Of a DNA stretch of 64,000 nt, positions 52,821 through 62,754 are shown one piece after another. The position numbers were made by a program, and so were the translations under genes. Position 1 is the stretch's first letter. Every line of letters starts with the position of its first letter. The stretch is taken from assembly GCA_036924085.1 (NCBI GenBank), contig JAVGWX010000018.1:20139464-20203463 (forward strand), written 5' to 3'. Under the pieces are notes generated by a model that was not told the origin of the DNA, did no database searches, and saw only the letters and a program-made list of their open reading frames with translations. The DNA comes from Ariolimax columbianus. Its lineage: Eukaryota > Mollusca > Gastropoda > Stylommatophora > Arionidae.

Positions 52821-53108
52821 CTAACACTTCATCCCCGACAGCAGTGAATACAACTGGACAACATTTTCCTCGACGCCTTCAGCTTGGTCCTCCGTTTTGG
52901 GTAAACCGAATACTAATATTAGCAAGTATATGCGTCTCTGTATTTCGTTGTTGGTGGGTATTTTTAGAATTTCTATTTGTGGACCATTGCTGAGGGGAAA
53001 TCCCCAATTGTCAACATTTACATGTTCACCCGTCCAGACCTTAAGACCTGCTTTTGGGAAGCAAAGAATAGGTCCGCTGAGCCCGAATAAGCACATCGCA
53101 AGAAGCAA
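52821..53108 (-). CDS. Unrecognised 95-codon ORF
   Basis: Minus-strand frame beginning MLLAMCLFGLSGPILCFPKA, then VWTGEHVNVDNWGFPLSNG and ending LYSLLSGMKC. The hydrophobic N-terminus could be a signal peptide. I recognise no family. It has no repeat match in the window and no strong splice context. It could be an exon of an unknown gene or chance. Confidence 0.25.
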   Translation of the reverse strand: MLLAMCLFGLSGPILCFPKAGLKVWTGEHVNVDNWGFPLSNGPQIEILKIPTNNEIQRRIYLLILVFGLPKTEDQAEGVEENVVQLYSLLSGMKC

Positions 53109-53249
53109 CTAAGGAAGGGTTAAAACAAAGTGTAAACTAGGTGTCTGCAACCTTTATTGATACGTGTACCGTTCGCACCAAATGACATAATGTAATTCCC
53201 GCTTTCCAAGATTGTCTGATTCAAATTGTGCATTCCAAATAATAATATG

Positions 53250-53660
53250 CATGTAATATTGAAACGCTTTGATTTTTCTCTATATTAACAAATATACATT
53301 TACCAGGAATGTGTAAATAGTCTTGATTTCAAAGTAGTTGTTTGTTAAACTTTTAAAGCTAATAACTTTATTGAAACGCTTTTATTTTTTCTATATTAGC
53401 AAATATACATTTACTAGGAACATATATATCGTCTATAAAATATTCTGATATATTTTAAAACTTGATTTTTAAGTACTATTTTTAAAAACATTCATAACTA
53501 ATCTTTAACTATTTATTTAAACGCTTTTTTGTTTCATATTAGCAAATATACATTTACTTTAAATATGTATATAGTCTAATACATTTAATAGCAATAGAAC
53601 ATGCTGCTGAAATTTAAACCTTGATTTAATATAGTTTTGTTTTACGTATTCATAACTAAT
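53250..53660. repeat. Diverged AT-rich tandem repeat, 3 units of ~110-150 bp
   Basis: Each unit carries 'aaacgctttt' followed by 'attagcaaatatacattta' and later 'cataactaat'-type words, at about 53262, 53373 and 53519. Confidence 0.75.
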
Positions 53661-54305
53661 GTCTTTAACCATAAGCATCACCCATCCCATTACAACTATA
53701 TCATTATCGAGTTGGGGGTGGCGAGAATTCTTTACTGGTTGAGGAAACATGTGCTTTAGAAACAACAACTGCCAGATACAGTGGCTTATACAGAATAGGA
53801 AGTTTAGTACTGTCGGTCCTTAGTACCCGGATATGCTATGTACGTACGCCACTGATTAGAGAATAAACAGGATTTCATGAAGACTTTCTGTACTGATAAA
53901 AGACGTTCTCCACATTGGAACAAATATTTTGAGGCACACATAAATCGAAGCTTAGCGGTTACGGACAATAAAAAAAAGTGATAATCACAAAGACTTGTAT
54001 AGCTCAGACTTCATGCCAGAATGGATCTACGCTGCTAATGGTTCATAGATTAACAGAGCTGTCCTAACCCTAGACATGGACTACAGAGAGTGATACACGG
54101 GGAAATCAGACCTCATAAGTTATTTATCCAGCCAATTCAGGATAACATCCGGGATAATGATTCCGCCATGCATACGCTTGGAATCCTGGCATGGTAAGGT
54201 GCGTTGCCAGATAGTCGAAGTCTATCCCTAATAGGTTTTTTTTAAACCTCCTACTGCTTACTAGGCCTGGGGGAAGGTATAGATAAATGTAATTATTATT
54301 TGCAC
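53661..54305. other. No recognised feature
   Basis: Mixed sequence with no coding block. A weak 7-bp inverted repeat (cagtggc/gccactg) at 53779-53853 is not enough to call a transposon. Confidence 0.35.
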
Positions 54306-54307
54306 CA

Positions 54308-54330
54308 TACACACACACACACACACACAC

Positions 54331-54392
<62 letters not shown>
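54308..54392. repeat. CA then TA microsatellite
   Basis: (CA)n to about 54333, then (TA)n to 54390. Confidence 0.97.
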
Positions 54393-54394
<2 letters not shown>

Positions 54395-54680
54395 TTCTTC
54401 GTTTTGTTTGTTTGTATAATTGTTTAAGTTTACTCTTTGTGCGACCTGAAAAGGACGTTAAGTGGCGGATTATAGTAGCTTTCATCACATCCCAAGCATG
54501 CTGATGAAGGTGGACTGCGGTCCTCTATGCGGTTGTGCTATGCTTGGTTTCATCTGCATGGCGCTCACTACTATGTAGATCACATTGACCCACATCTCGC
54601 CAGCCAGGCTGCCTTGAAAACAGCCTGCTTCCAGGGAGCGCTACATGGAAAAGAGATTGTGGTCTTGGACCATTGTATTA
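54395..54680 (-). mobile_element. SINE-C, partial
   Basis: Blocks 'gaaaaggacgttaagtggcg', 'gctgatgaaggtggactgcg' and 'gccaggctgccttgaaaaca'. The minisatellite part is missing, replaced after about 54660. Confidence 0.8.
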
Positions 54681-54829
54681 CCCAAATACGACGTCCTGGA
54701 CAGTGTGTTGTACCACACGGGACTGGCGTATCAGTTCCTCATATAAATATATATTGCCCATCGCGAAGCAATGATGGCCACAACATAAGACTGTTTTGTC
54801 TTAACAAGATGATGTGCGCTGTATTTGGA

Positions 54830-56330
54830 TTTTAGTGAGGAAGATTGTGCGCTGGTCATCAATCTCACTCTTGTCCCGAGTTACCTTGGATCAGTGGCAA
54901 GATTATTCGTCGAGACGACTGGAGATAACTCGGGATGCAGGCACTTTGGTCTTACCTCCCGTGAGACCAGGGGTCGCTTGAAACTTTTAGGATTCGATCG
55001 ACCACCGTTTCCGTTCATCACTGTGAGAGACGAGTGCCTTAACCTCTTAACGACAGCGACCTCCGAGATAGACTAAAGACACAATGCATGCTGAACAGTT
55101 TCTGTCCCTGCGAGGAAATGCGGCTTGAAACTGATTTCGCCATAAATGTGAATTCGCACGTCTACTTGGGCCAAGAAATTACTAACTCCCGTGGCATACA
55201 TAAAGAGATCTCACGAAGGTTGGCTGTGCGGTGGTTCAATTTCAATGGCATCAAGACATTACTTCAGCAGATGAAAAACAACAAAAGCGAGAGCTCACAC
55301 CTTATACAGCCTGGTCATTTCAGCCATTGTTTATGGCTGAGAGGTTTGGAACCTACGAAACAGTGACATGGCGTAGCTCAAAGCTACTCACAAATGATGG
55401 ACCGTAGAACGCTGTCACTTCCACTACGAGGCCACATCTGCAACACCGCCATCATGAGTCAAACCTGCTTCAGGGATCAAGATGCTGAGCAGCGCATGAG
55501 CTGAAGTGGTCAGCGACCCATAGCTGACTGCTAGCATCAGGGCCAGCGAACCAGAGCTGCAAAGACCCTTCTACGCCTCCACGCTGTGATCCTGGATAAC
55601 AGGCTGCGACAGGGCAGACTGGCTAAGGAGAAGGGATCGAAGAGGCAATGCTAACCCGGTATTCAAAAAATGCTTCCTGAAGTGGGATGTGTTGGACCGA
55701 AAGGTGCAAATATCGCAGTCAAGCTGTAAACTACGACACAACACATTCCGTTCTCTGGACTACATTCTGCTACCTCAGCTCTTTCAGGGTTTGGTAGGGG
55801 GAGATTGAGAACGAACGAAGCCAAGCCAAGCCATACCTGCTTCAATGACGTCGCAGATATGGCTAGAGAAAGTACGGCTAGGATAGGCCGGACACCTCGT
55901 CCGTATTTCAGACGAACGGCTCCAAAAGAAGCTTCTCTACGGCGAGCTGAGAGAGGGATGGCGCGAGAGAGGGCACCCAAAGAAACGTTTTAAAGACGGT
56001 CTGAAGGACTCACTAAAAAGTTACCAGATAGACATCGACACCTGGGAATGTCTTGCGCAAAACAGATCTGACTGGAGAAGCGCAGTCAAATCAGGTGTAG
56101 CTGCCGGGGAAGACGACCGTGTTGTGAAAGCCCAGAACAACCGCGAGACGCGGAAATCCCGAGCAGCGGGAACACCATCCCCTTCTACAAACCTCGTGTG
56201 CCCGATATGTAGCAGATGTTTTCGTGCTCGCATTGGCCTGTTCAGCCACATGCGCACCCACACCCAACAGGGAAATCTGTGACAAGGATGATGTCGGCGG
56301 TCCTCATCGACAACGATGGACAGCTATTAT
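54830..56330 (+). pseudogene. LINE RT thumb to C2H2-finger C-terminus, split by SINE-A
   Basis: The 5' part (54830-55080) is coding-like but unclear. Then HVYLGQEITNSRGIHKEISR and WFNFNGIKTLLQQ; after frameshifts DRRTLSLPLRGHICNTAIMS and CFNDVADM, the last spanning the SINE-A insertion. From about 55858: LEKVRLG*AGHLVRISDERL, LLYGELREGWRERGHPKKRF, IDTWECLAQNRSDWRSAV, then a C2H2 finger CPICSRCFRARIGLFSHMRT-H and TGA at 56279-56281. That last frame is interrupted by a single TAG for Trp, so it is well preserved. Such fingers occur at the C-terminus of some LINE ORF2 proteins. The clade is unresolved. Confidence 0.82.
55473..55834 (+). mobile_element. SINE-A with AAGCC tail and TSD
   Basis: Perfect 10-bp duplication, acctgcttca, at 55463-55472 and 55835-55844. 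Tail 'gaagccaagccaagcc'. Inserted in the LINE frame. Confidence 0.94.
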
Positions 56331-56469
56331 TATGAAAGTACAGGTGGGCAGGTCACATGGTACGCATGCCTGACAATAGATGGATACGTAAAGTGATGTC
56401 ATTGTCGATATTCATAGGAGTGTCATTTTGAAGTCTATCAGTGGCCGCATGCTACACGATATTGTGAAA

Positions 56470-56730
56470 GATTTTTTTTTTTTAGGTTTTTTTGCGTTCG
56501 CTTTATTTTTAAATTCTCCAGGGTGGTTTGCGTTGCACTGTGGTTTTTATTTTGCGCCTGTCGGCACAGTGCATCCAGCTTCAGTATGCATTTTATGTAA
56601 GGGTCTGCTTGCTTTTGCATTTTTCAAGGGTTTGCTTCCACGGGGTAACGGCCGGTGCTGTGATGGGGTCGAACCCAGCACCTTAGGGTTGTGAGCCGTG
56701 TCACTTAACCACTAGCCGTCCGCATTGTAA
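56470..56730 (-). mobile_element. SINE-D
   Basis: T-rich start, body 'cgcctgtcggcacagtgcat', B box GGGTTCGACCCC on the minus strand (around 56665) and A-box-like ACTAGCCG end. Near full length. Confidence 0.87.
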
Positions 56731-56744
56731 TAGGCGAATCAGCA

Positions 56745-57018
56745 ATTCACACACTGCAGAGCTTTGATATCAAATGACGTTCGAGTGAATTGTGGCGCTT
56801 GAGAGGACGGAGCAGGAGTGTGTAGAGCCAACGAGCTACAGGAACCATTAGTATTCACACCGTTTGTTATTTGCTGAGAGATACTGCGCACCTATGGATA
56901 TGTCTGGAGTGCAGTATCGTCGTCTCTCATGAACAAAACAAAAAATAATCACGCGGAACATAAACGAAACATACGTTGAGACTGATATGTCTTCGTCAAG
57001 GGCATGAGCAATACACAT
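56745..57018 (+). pseudogene. I-type LINE 3' end ('I3')
   Basis: Begins LQSFDIK then a stop, continuing as R-R-x-SR, ATGTISIHT and HLWICLEC. It is the reverse-complement match of 12770-12940, covering the end of the RNase H ORF and finger. Followed by 3' sequence into which SINE-A inserted. Confidence 0.78.
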
Positions 57019-57371
57019 CTTCTTCTTCCTCATCTTCTTCGTTCTTAATCTCGCGCTACCTAGCCATAAAAAGGGCTTTGCAGGTAGCAGGATGTTTTCT
57101 GGACAACGGAAAAGAGCTAGACTGATATAGTTGCACCTTTCGGTCCGACATATCCGACTTCAGCAGGCCTTTTTGAGTACCGGGCTAGCCTTCCCTCTTC
57201 GATCCCTTCTCGTTAGCCAATCTGGCTTGCTGCAGGCTGTTATCCAGTATCACCAGGTGTAGGTGGAGAAGGGTCTTGACAGCTCTGGTTCGCTGGCTCT
57301 GACGTCAACAGCCAGCTTCGGATCGCTGACACTCTGCAGCTCATGCACTGCTCAGCACTTTGACCACGACT
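57019..57371 (-). mobile_element. SINE-A with TSD
   Basis: Perfect 9-bp duplication, aatacacat, at 57010-57018 and 57372-57380. TTC tail complement with CTC interruption. Confidence 0.92.
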
Positions 57372-57474
57372 AATACACATGAAAACGCTTCACAAATCAT
57401 AACAACTAGGAATATAGGCTGCGGATGTTCTTATCTAAGCGCATGCACAACCTAGATCTCGAAGGAATATCCAA

Positions 57475-57705
57475 GAGTATTAGTTGTTGGTTGGTTATTG
57501 ATTCAGTAGCCTGTAGGTCTCACCGCTTTGGCCCAATTCCATAAAGTGATGTCTACAAGTGTTAGTCAGCTGTTTTTTAGTTCAAACAAAGTGTTCTATC
57601 TGTCTGATCTCGGAGCAAGAAACTCATTCCTACCACCATCAAACGTCGGAAACACAAACAGATTGTGTTCAACAGTGCGCACAGCCGGCACTCATGAGTC
57701 TGTTG
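57475..57705 (-). pseudogene. I-type LINE finger ('I4'), minus copy
   Basis: The minus strand reads STVEHNLFVFPTFDGGRNEF and LAPRSDR, a stop, NTLFELK, then YGIGPKR. Same layout as 48905-49205, with finger Cys residues lost. SINE-D is inserted at its 5' side. Confidence 0.74.
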
Positions 57706-57950
57706 GGGACGGCGTGAGCTAGTGGTTAAGTGACACGGCTCACAACCGAAGGTGCTGAGTTCGATCCATATCACAGCACCGGCCGTTACCCTGGGGAAAC
57801 AAACCCTTAGAAAATGCAGGAGGAAGCAGACCCTTACATAAAATTCATGCAGAAGTCGGATGCACTGGGCCGACAGGCGAAAAATAAAAACCACATTGCA
57901 ACGCACGCCGCCTTGGGAATAGATAAATGAGGCGAATGGAAAAAAAAAAC
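57706..57950 (+). mobile_element. SINE-D, full length with TSD
   Basis: Perfect 9-bp duplication, agtctgttg, at 57697-57705 and 57951-57959. A box GAGCTAGTGGTTAAGTGACA, B box GAGTTCGATCC, poly-A tail of about 11. Confidence 0.95.
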
Positions 57951-58063
57951 AGTCTGTTGTGGTTGAATTCTCTTCAAGAGGCTGTTAACGTGTATAAATC
58001 CTTCTCAGGAGATTGAGGAAAACAAGTAGCGCCAAAATAATGGTAAAGGTTAGATGGAGACTA

Positions 58064-58417
58064 GGATCAATATGCCGAGCAGCGCATGAGCTGCAGCGGT
58101 CAGCGACCCATAGCTGACTGCTAGCATCAGGGACAGCGAACCAGAGCTGCCAAGACCCTTCTACACCTCAACGCTGTGATCCTGGATAACAGGCTGCAGC
58201 AGGACAGACTGGCTAAGGAGAAGGGATCGAAGAGGGAATGCTAATCCGGTACTCAAAAAATGCTTGCTGAAGTCGGAAGTGTTGGACTGAAAGGTGCAAA
58301 TATCGCAGTCAAGCTGTAAACTACGACACATCGCATTCCGTTCTCTGGACTACATTCTGCTACTTAAGCCCTTTCAGGATTTGGTAGCGGGAGATTGAGG
58401 ACGAACAAAGCCAAGCC
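58064..58417 (+). mobile_element. SINE-A with AAGCC tail and TSD
   Basis: Flanks agatgRagacta at 58052-58063 and 58418-58429 (11 of 12 identical). Tail 'aaagccaagcc'. Confidence 0.92.
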
Positions 58418-58489
58418 AGATGAAGACTAAAGAAGAACTTGATTTACCATAGACTACGTGTAGATTTCTGAACAGGTTTAGGACAGGTG

Positions 58490-58820
58490 TGTGTCTAACC
58501 TGAAAAAAATGCGAATTTGTAGACGACGAATATTGTAAATATGAGGTCGTTCAGGATACGCAACACCTGATTACATGTCCTAGGATCCTGGCATCATGTG
58601 CAGTGGAGGATCTGATGGTGGGAAATGAAAGAACACTGACGGATGCTGGTTATTGGACGAAGACTATTTGAGGTTGCCGGACACGGAAAGTAAAGTAAGC
58701 AAGGAGATTGATCCTGTCTTTGGGATTCGGGATGGTCATATGTTTGGAGAAGGAGTATTAGTATGTGAACCTGTCCACGACAAAAATTGCAGTACTTCCA
58801 AAGAGCCACATGATCTAACT
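58490..58820 (+). pseudogene. LINE C-terminal finger remnant
   Basis: Encodes DEYCKYEVVQDTQHLITCPR and VEDLMVGNERTLTDAGYWTK; C...(E)...QH-x-x-x-CP resembles a LINE terminal finger with the first Cys pair broken. Weak. Confidence 0.5.
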
Positions 58821-58821
58821 G

Positions 58822-59115
58822 TGATTGTTGTTGTTGTTTAATGCCCATAATGAGTAAGTTTACTCTTTTGTGCGCCATGGAAAGGACGTTAAGTGAGGTG
58901 TTGTAGTAGCTTTCCTCACATTCCGAGCATGCTGATGAAGGTAGACCGTAGCTCTCACTACACGGGGATCATATCGATCCACATCTCGTCAGTCAGGCTG
59001 CATTGAAAATAGCCTGTTTCCGGGGAACTTAACATGGAAGAGAGAATGTGGTCTTGGTCAGTGGATTAACAATGACGTGATGCGAGTCAGTATATTGTGC
59101 CTGACTGGACTAGAG
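58822..59115 (-). mobile_element. SINE-C
   Basis: (TTG)4 tail complement, 'taatgcccataatgagtaag', 'gaaaggacgttaagtgagg' and partial body. The middle is shortened. Confidence 0.85.
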
Positions 59116-59320
59116 CGTCTCAGTTTCTAACCATGACAACATATGTATCTGAACGAAGTAAAAATCACTGGGCACTCTAATAATAGCTGTGTACCGCTAT
59201 ATAATTAATATATTTATTATCTAAGTGCTTTCTGATTAGCCGACAGACATTCTGCAATCCAATAAAACCTCAAGAATACCGAAGACAGATTTACGTATCA
59301 ATCCCTTTATAATATTCATT
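59116..59320. other. No recognised feature
   Basis: Short AT-rich spacer between SINE-C and SINE-A. Confidence 0.4.
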
Positions 59321-59672
59321 TGGCTTGGCTTTGCTTCGTTCGTTCTCAATCTCCCGCTACCAAACACTGAACGGGCTTAAGTAGCAGAATGTAATATAGA
59401 GAAAGGAATGCGTTGTGTCGTAGCTTACAGCTTGACTGCGATATTTGCACCTTTCGGTTGAACACATCCGACTTCAGTAAACATTTTGTGAGTACCGGGT
59501 TAGCATTCCCTCTTTGATCCCTTCTCCTTACCCAGTCTACCCTGCTGCAGTCTGTTATCTCAGATCACCGCGTGGAGGTGTAGAAGGGTCTTGGCAGCTC
59601 TGGTTTGCTGGCCCTGACGCTAGCAGTCAGCTATGGGTCGCTGACCGCTGCAGCTCATCATCTTGATCCTGA
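59321..59672 (-). mobile_element. SINE-A with AAGCC tail
   Basis: Starts 'ggcttggctttgcttcg' and runs to 'gcagctcatcatcttgatcc'. Full length; the target duplication is not clear. Confidence 0.88.
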
Positions 59673-59799
59673 TAGTCTATTGTTTCGATAGAATCAACTT
59701 TACTTTAAAATTAGAGCATAGGACCACCACTAAAGCTGGTCAGTTATAGGAAGGATGTATCGAGCATCGTCAGTTTCAATAGCAGTCGTTTGACACGAT

Positions 59800-60350
59800 G
59801 TGGATGCAAATGCTGAGCAGTGCGTGAGCTGTAGTGGTTTGCAATCCAAAGCTCACTGATAGATTCAAGGCCAAGAACCAGAGCTGCCAAGACCCTTCTC
59901 TACCTCCACGCGGTGATCCTGGATAGCACGCTACAGCAGGTTAGACTGGCCAACGAGAAGGGATCGAAGTGGAAGGCTAAACTGGTACACCAAACTACAA
60001 TACTGAAGTCGGATGTGTCGGACCGAAAGGCGCAAATAGCTCAGTCGAGCTGTAAACTTCGACACAACGTATTATGTTTTCCTGACTACATCCTGCTATT
60101 TGCAAAGCCGTTTTCAGAGGTTGGTAGCGGGAGTTTAATTTAACTCAACGTCTTTATACTGGTTTAGAAAACTATGCAGAGTCTGTATACAACCAGTTTC
60201 TTGGAATATGGTTAACCGATGTGCCAGTCCATCTTAATAGACTCAAACACTAGAGCAAAGTAGACCCGCAGCCTGTAAAGCGTCATCTATGCTGCCCTTA
60301 ACAAACCCCGTAGCGGGAGTTTGAGATCGAACGAAGAACGAGTTTGACAT
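59800..60350 (+). mobile_element. SINE-A split by SINE-E
   Basis: 5' region from about 59805 ('aaatgctgagcagtgcgtga') to 60136, resuming at 60323 with 'gagatcgaacgaagaacg'. Older and more diverged than the TSD-flanked copies. Confidence 0.88.
60137..60309 (-). mobile_element. SINE-E 3' fragment, CR1-tail form, with TSD
   Basis: 173 bp, 5' truncated. Perfect 13-bp duplication, gtagcgggagttt, at 60124-60136 and 60310-60322. Contains the 3' hairpin at 60150-60205. Confidence 0.94.
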
Positions 60351-60373
60351 TATGATTGCTTTACACAAAGCAT

Positions 60374-60398
60374 AATCTATCTATCTATCTATCTATCG

Positions 60399-60468
<70 letters not shown>

Positions 60469-60530
60469 GTATCTACCAATCTATGTATCTATCTATCTAT
60501 GTATCTATCTATCTATCTATCTACCTATCA
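60374..60530. repeat. ATCT microsatellite
   Basis: (CTAT)n with occasional TGTATCTA and CGAT variants. It forms the tail of the adjacent minus-strand SINE-E. Confidence 0.97.
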
Positions 60531-61045
60531 TCTTCAGTCCACTTATGTCATTAGATGTCGTGGGTATGTGTGACCTCCTGTTTCATATTTTTTGGCAGGT
60601 GAAAATCCACCGGTGACTTGCCAGGATCAATCCCAGCATCTGTTAGTCCCTGGAATATACGATCGTCTATTTTTGAGACTGGTGGAGCCTGTCAGGCGCC
60701 ATCTAAGCAACTCCGCTAACCACATTACCAAGACCTGAAGTTATAGTCACGCCTCCCTTTTTTGGGACATATTCTCTGTGGGGCGAATTTCCCTAGAATA
60801 ATTTGAGTAGATATTTAACTTGAATTTTGCTCGAGCGAAACTGTTTTCGATTTGCAACTGCTTAGGTATTTTTAACGTGCGCGCCACTGATCACAGGTGT
60901 CTGATCTCACTACTCAGACATGAGAGGAAAAATTTACCGGACGATCCACGTAAAAATAAATCCCGGTCTTCATCGTGATTTGAACCGGCTACCTCCAGCA
61001 CCCGAAGTGAACACCTTACCTCGACACCTCACACTCGAGACAATA
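60531..61045 (-). mobile_element. SINE-E, GATA-tail form
   Basis: Co-linear (reverse complement) with 40900-41425. Ends at a head with 'gaaccggctacctccagcac', the decayed B box region. Confidence 0.88.
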
Positions 61046-61059
61046 GGCGCCTAACCTGA

Positions 61060-61410
61060 TCTCGAAAGATATTTCGTTAACTCACATCGTTGTCCAGTTC
61101 TTCACTGTTGTCTTCGACACACTTTTGTCCCAATACACTGCCTGCATTCAGCGATGAATGTTAACTGGTCGACATCCTTCAGCTGTTAGAAACCGAATCA
61201 CCGTTCCCTGATCAACTCTGGACGGATTCCGTATCACACCCACTATGTTTTCAACGGTCTGATGGTGAAACTTTGAGTCAGAGGATCATGAAATTTGGCA
61301 AACTTTAAGGTTGGTATGTACTGTTTACACCATAAGTGACGTCATCATGCGCACCGTGCGTATGTTCACTTGTTGCAGTTTGGTCTGGTTTCATTTGAAC
61401 ACGACTCGCA
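61060..61410 (-). mobile_element. mariner fragment, one arm
   Basis: Co-linear with the right arm of the foldback at 50695-51045. Terminal repeat 'ggtttcatttgaacacgact' at the right end. The minus strand carries the degenerate N-terminal coding region. No second arm. Confidence 0.82.
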
Positions 61411-61419
61411 CTTACTAGG

Positions 61420-62340
61420 CTTTGGTCAACTCCTGCTAATTCTCTGAGTCGACAGTTCTTTTTGAAGTTTCTGTAGATTTTCTAACCAGTATGGTATGCA
61501 GTTCTTTCTAGCTCATCTGGAAATTAATTCCTTCGCCAGTTTTAGTACTGATCTGTTGAACATTTCTACCATTTCTTACACATTTTTATGTCGTGTGTTG
61601 ATGTTGTAATTCTTCTGGGATAGTTATATAATTTGTGTTTTTATTTTACATGTTTGCCTCACTAGTTTCTACTGGCGGAGGCGCGCCTATTCCACCCAAG
61701 ACAGTAATCAATTGGGCGATATTAAGACGCATAAACCAATGCTTGGAAGCATGTGTGCGTCTGTATGTACCTATGCTAGTATTGTGCACTCTCAGAGGCC
61801 AGCCCAACCAAAGTGCAATGGAAGGGCCTCTACCTGAGGGCGCGTGTGGAAGTTGTGCAAAAGTGTGATTGTTGGACAGAGCAAAATGAAACAAGAGTGC
61901 GTGGAAAGAAGTAAATATATAAATTGTTCCCAGTTTGCCTTTCGATAGTTCTATCGTGGCAAAGGCTTCTGCTGTGGCGGTTTATAATTGGGATTAACAG
62001 CCAATTTAATTAATTTTTGGTCACTTCTTCCCAGTTGTTCTTAGACTGATCTAAGTATTTTATAAATTAGATCTTCAGTTGTAAAAGCTATGTATAAAGT
62101 AGATGTCAATTTCTACCGCCTTGAATACAAGATTGGTTGTTCTTCTATCTGGTTGATTAACTGGAAGTTGTTATCTATCTCCCAGTCCTCAACTTTCTCT
62201 TCTCTTGCATCTGTATCTTTGTACCACACCCTCTCTGAATGACTGTTACAGTCTCCAACTATAATGCTATAACTCTCTGTTACTTCGGCTATTTCCAAAT
62301 CCATAGATCTTTCGGGTAAGCAGTACATAGTATATACTCT
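61420..62340 (-). pseudogene. LINE endonuclease and linker, decayed
   Basis: The minus strand from 62340: VYTMYCLPERS, then ESYSIIVGDCNSHSERVWYK, the GDFN-(A/S)HS catalytic motif of apurinic-type endonucleases, then DWEIDNNFQLIN. Lower (61440-61590) is KLAKELISR-ARKNCIPYW, the linker before RT in I/jockey-type elements. The part at 61630-61900 is unassigned. SINE-A is inserted at its 5' side. Confidence 0.72.
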
Positions 62341-62682
62341 GAGAGGATCAAGATGCTGAGCAGTCCATGACCTACAGTGGGCAGCGAACCATGGCTGACA
62401 AGACACTTCTTCGCCTCTAAGCGGTGATCCTGGATAACAGGCTGCAGCAGAGCAGACTGACTAAGGAGCAGGGATCGAACAGGGAAGGCAACCCGGTACT
62501 CAAAAATGTCACTCTGAAGTCGAATCGAAAGGTGCAAATATCGCAGTCAAGCTGTAAACTACGACACAACGCATGCCGTGCTCCGGACATTATCCTGCTA
62601 CTTGCAAAGCCCTTTTCATATCTTGGCAGCCGGAGATTGAGAACGAAGAAGAAGAAAAGAAGAAGAACAAAAAGAAGAAGCA
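62341..62682 (+). mobile_element. SINE-A
   Basis: Starts 'aggatcaagatgctgagcag' and ends in a long GAA-rich tail to 62682. The target duplication is not clear. Confidence 0.88.
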
Positions 62683-62754
62683 GAAGGATTTCCTTTTCTT
62701 CCACATGCTACCACTGTGTGCTCTTGTTTGGTTTGGATTTCTTTAGCTAGTAGC

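Noticed and set aside
53779..53853. hAT-type MITE with cagtggc/gccactg ends
   Set aside because: Only 7 bp of inverted repeat, no clear duplication, no second copy.
61635..61894. Overlapping ORFs on both strands
   Set aside because: No recognisable domain and the region lies inside a decayed LINE; likely chance.
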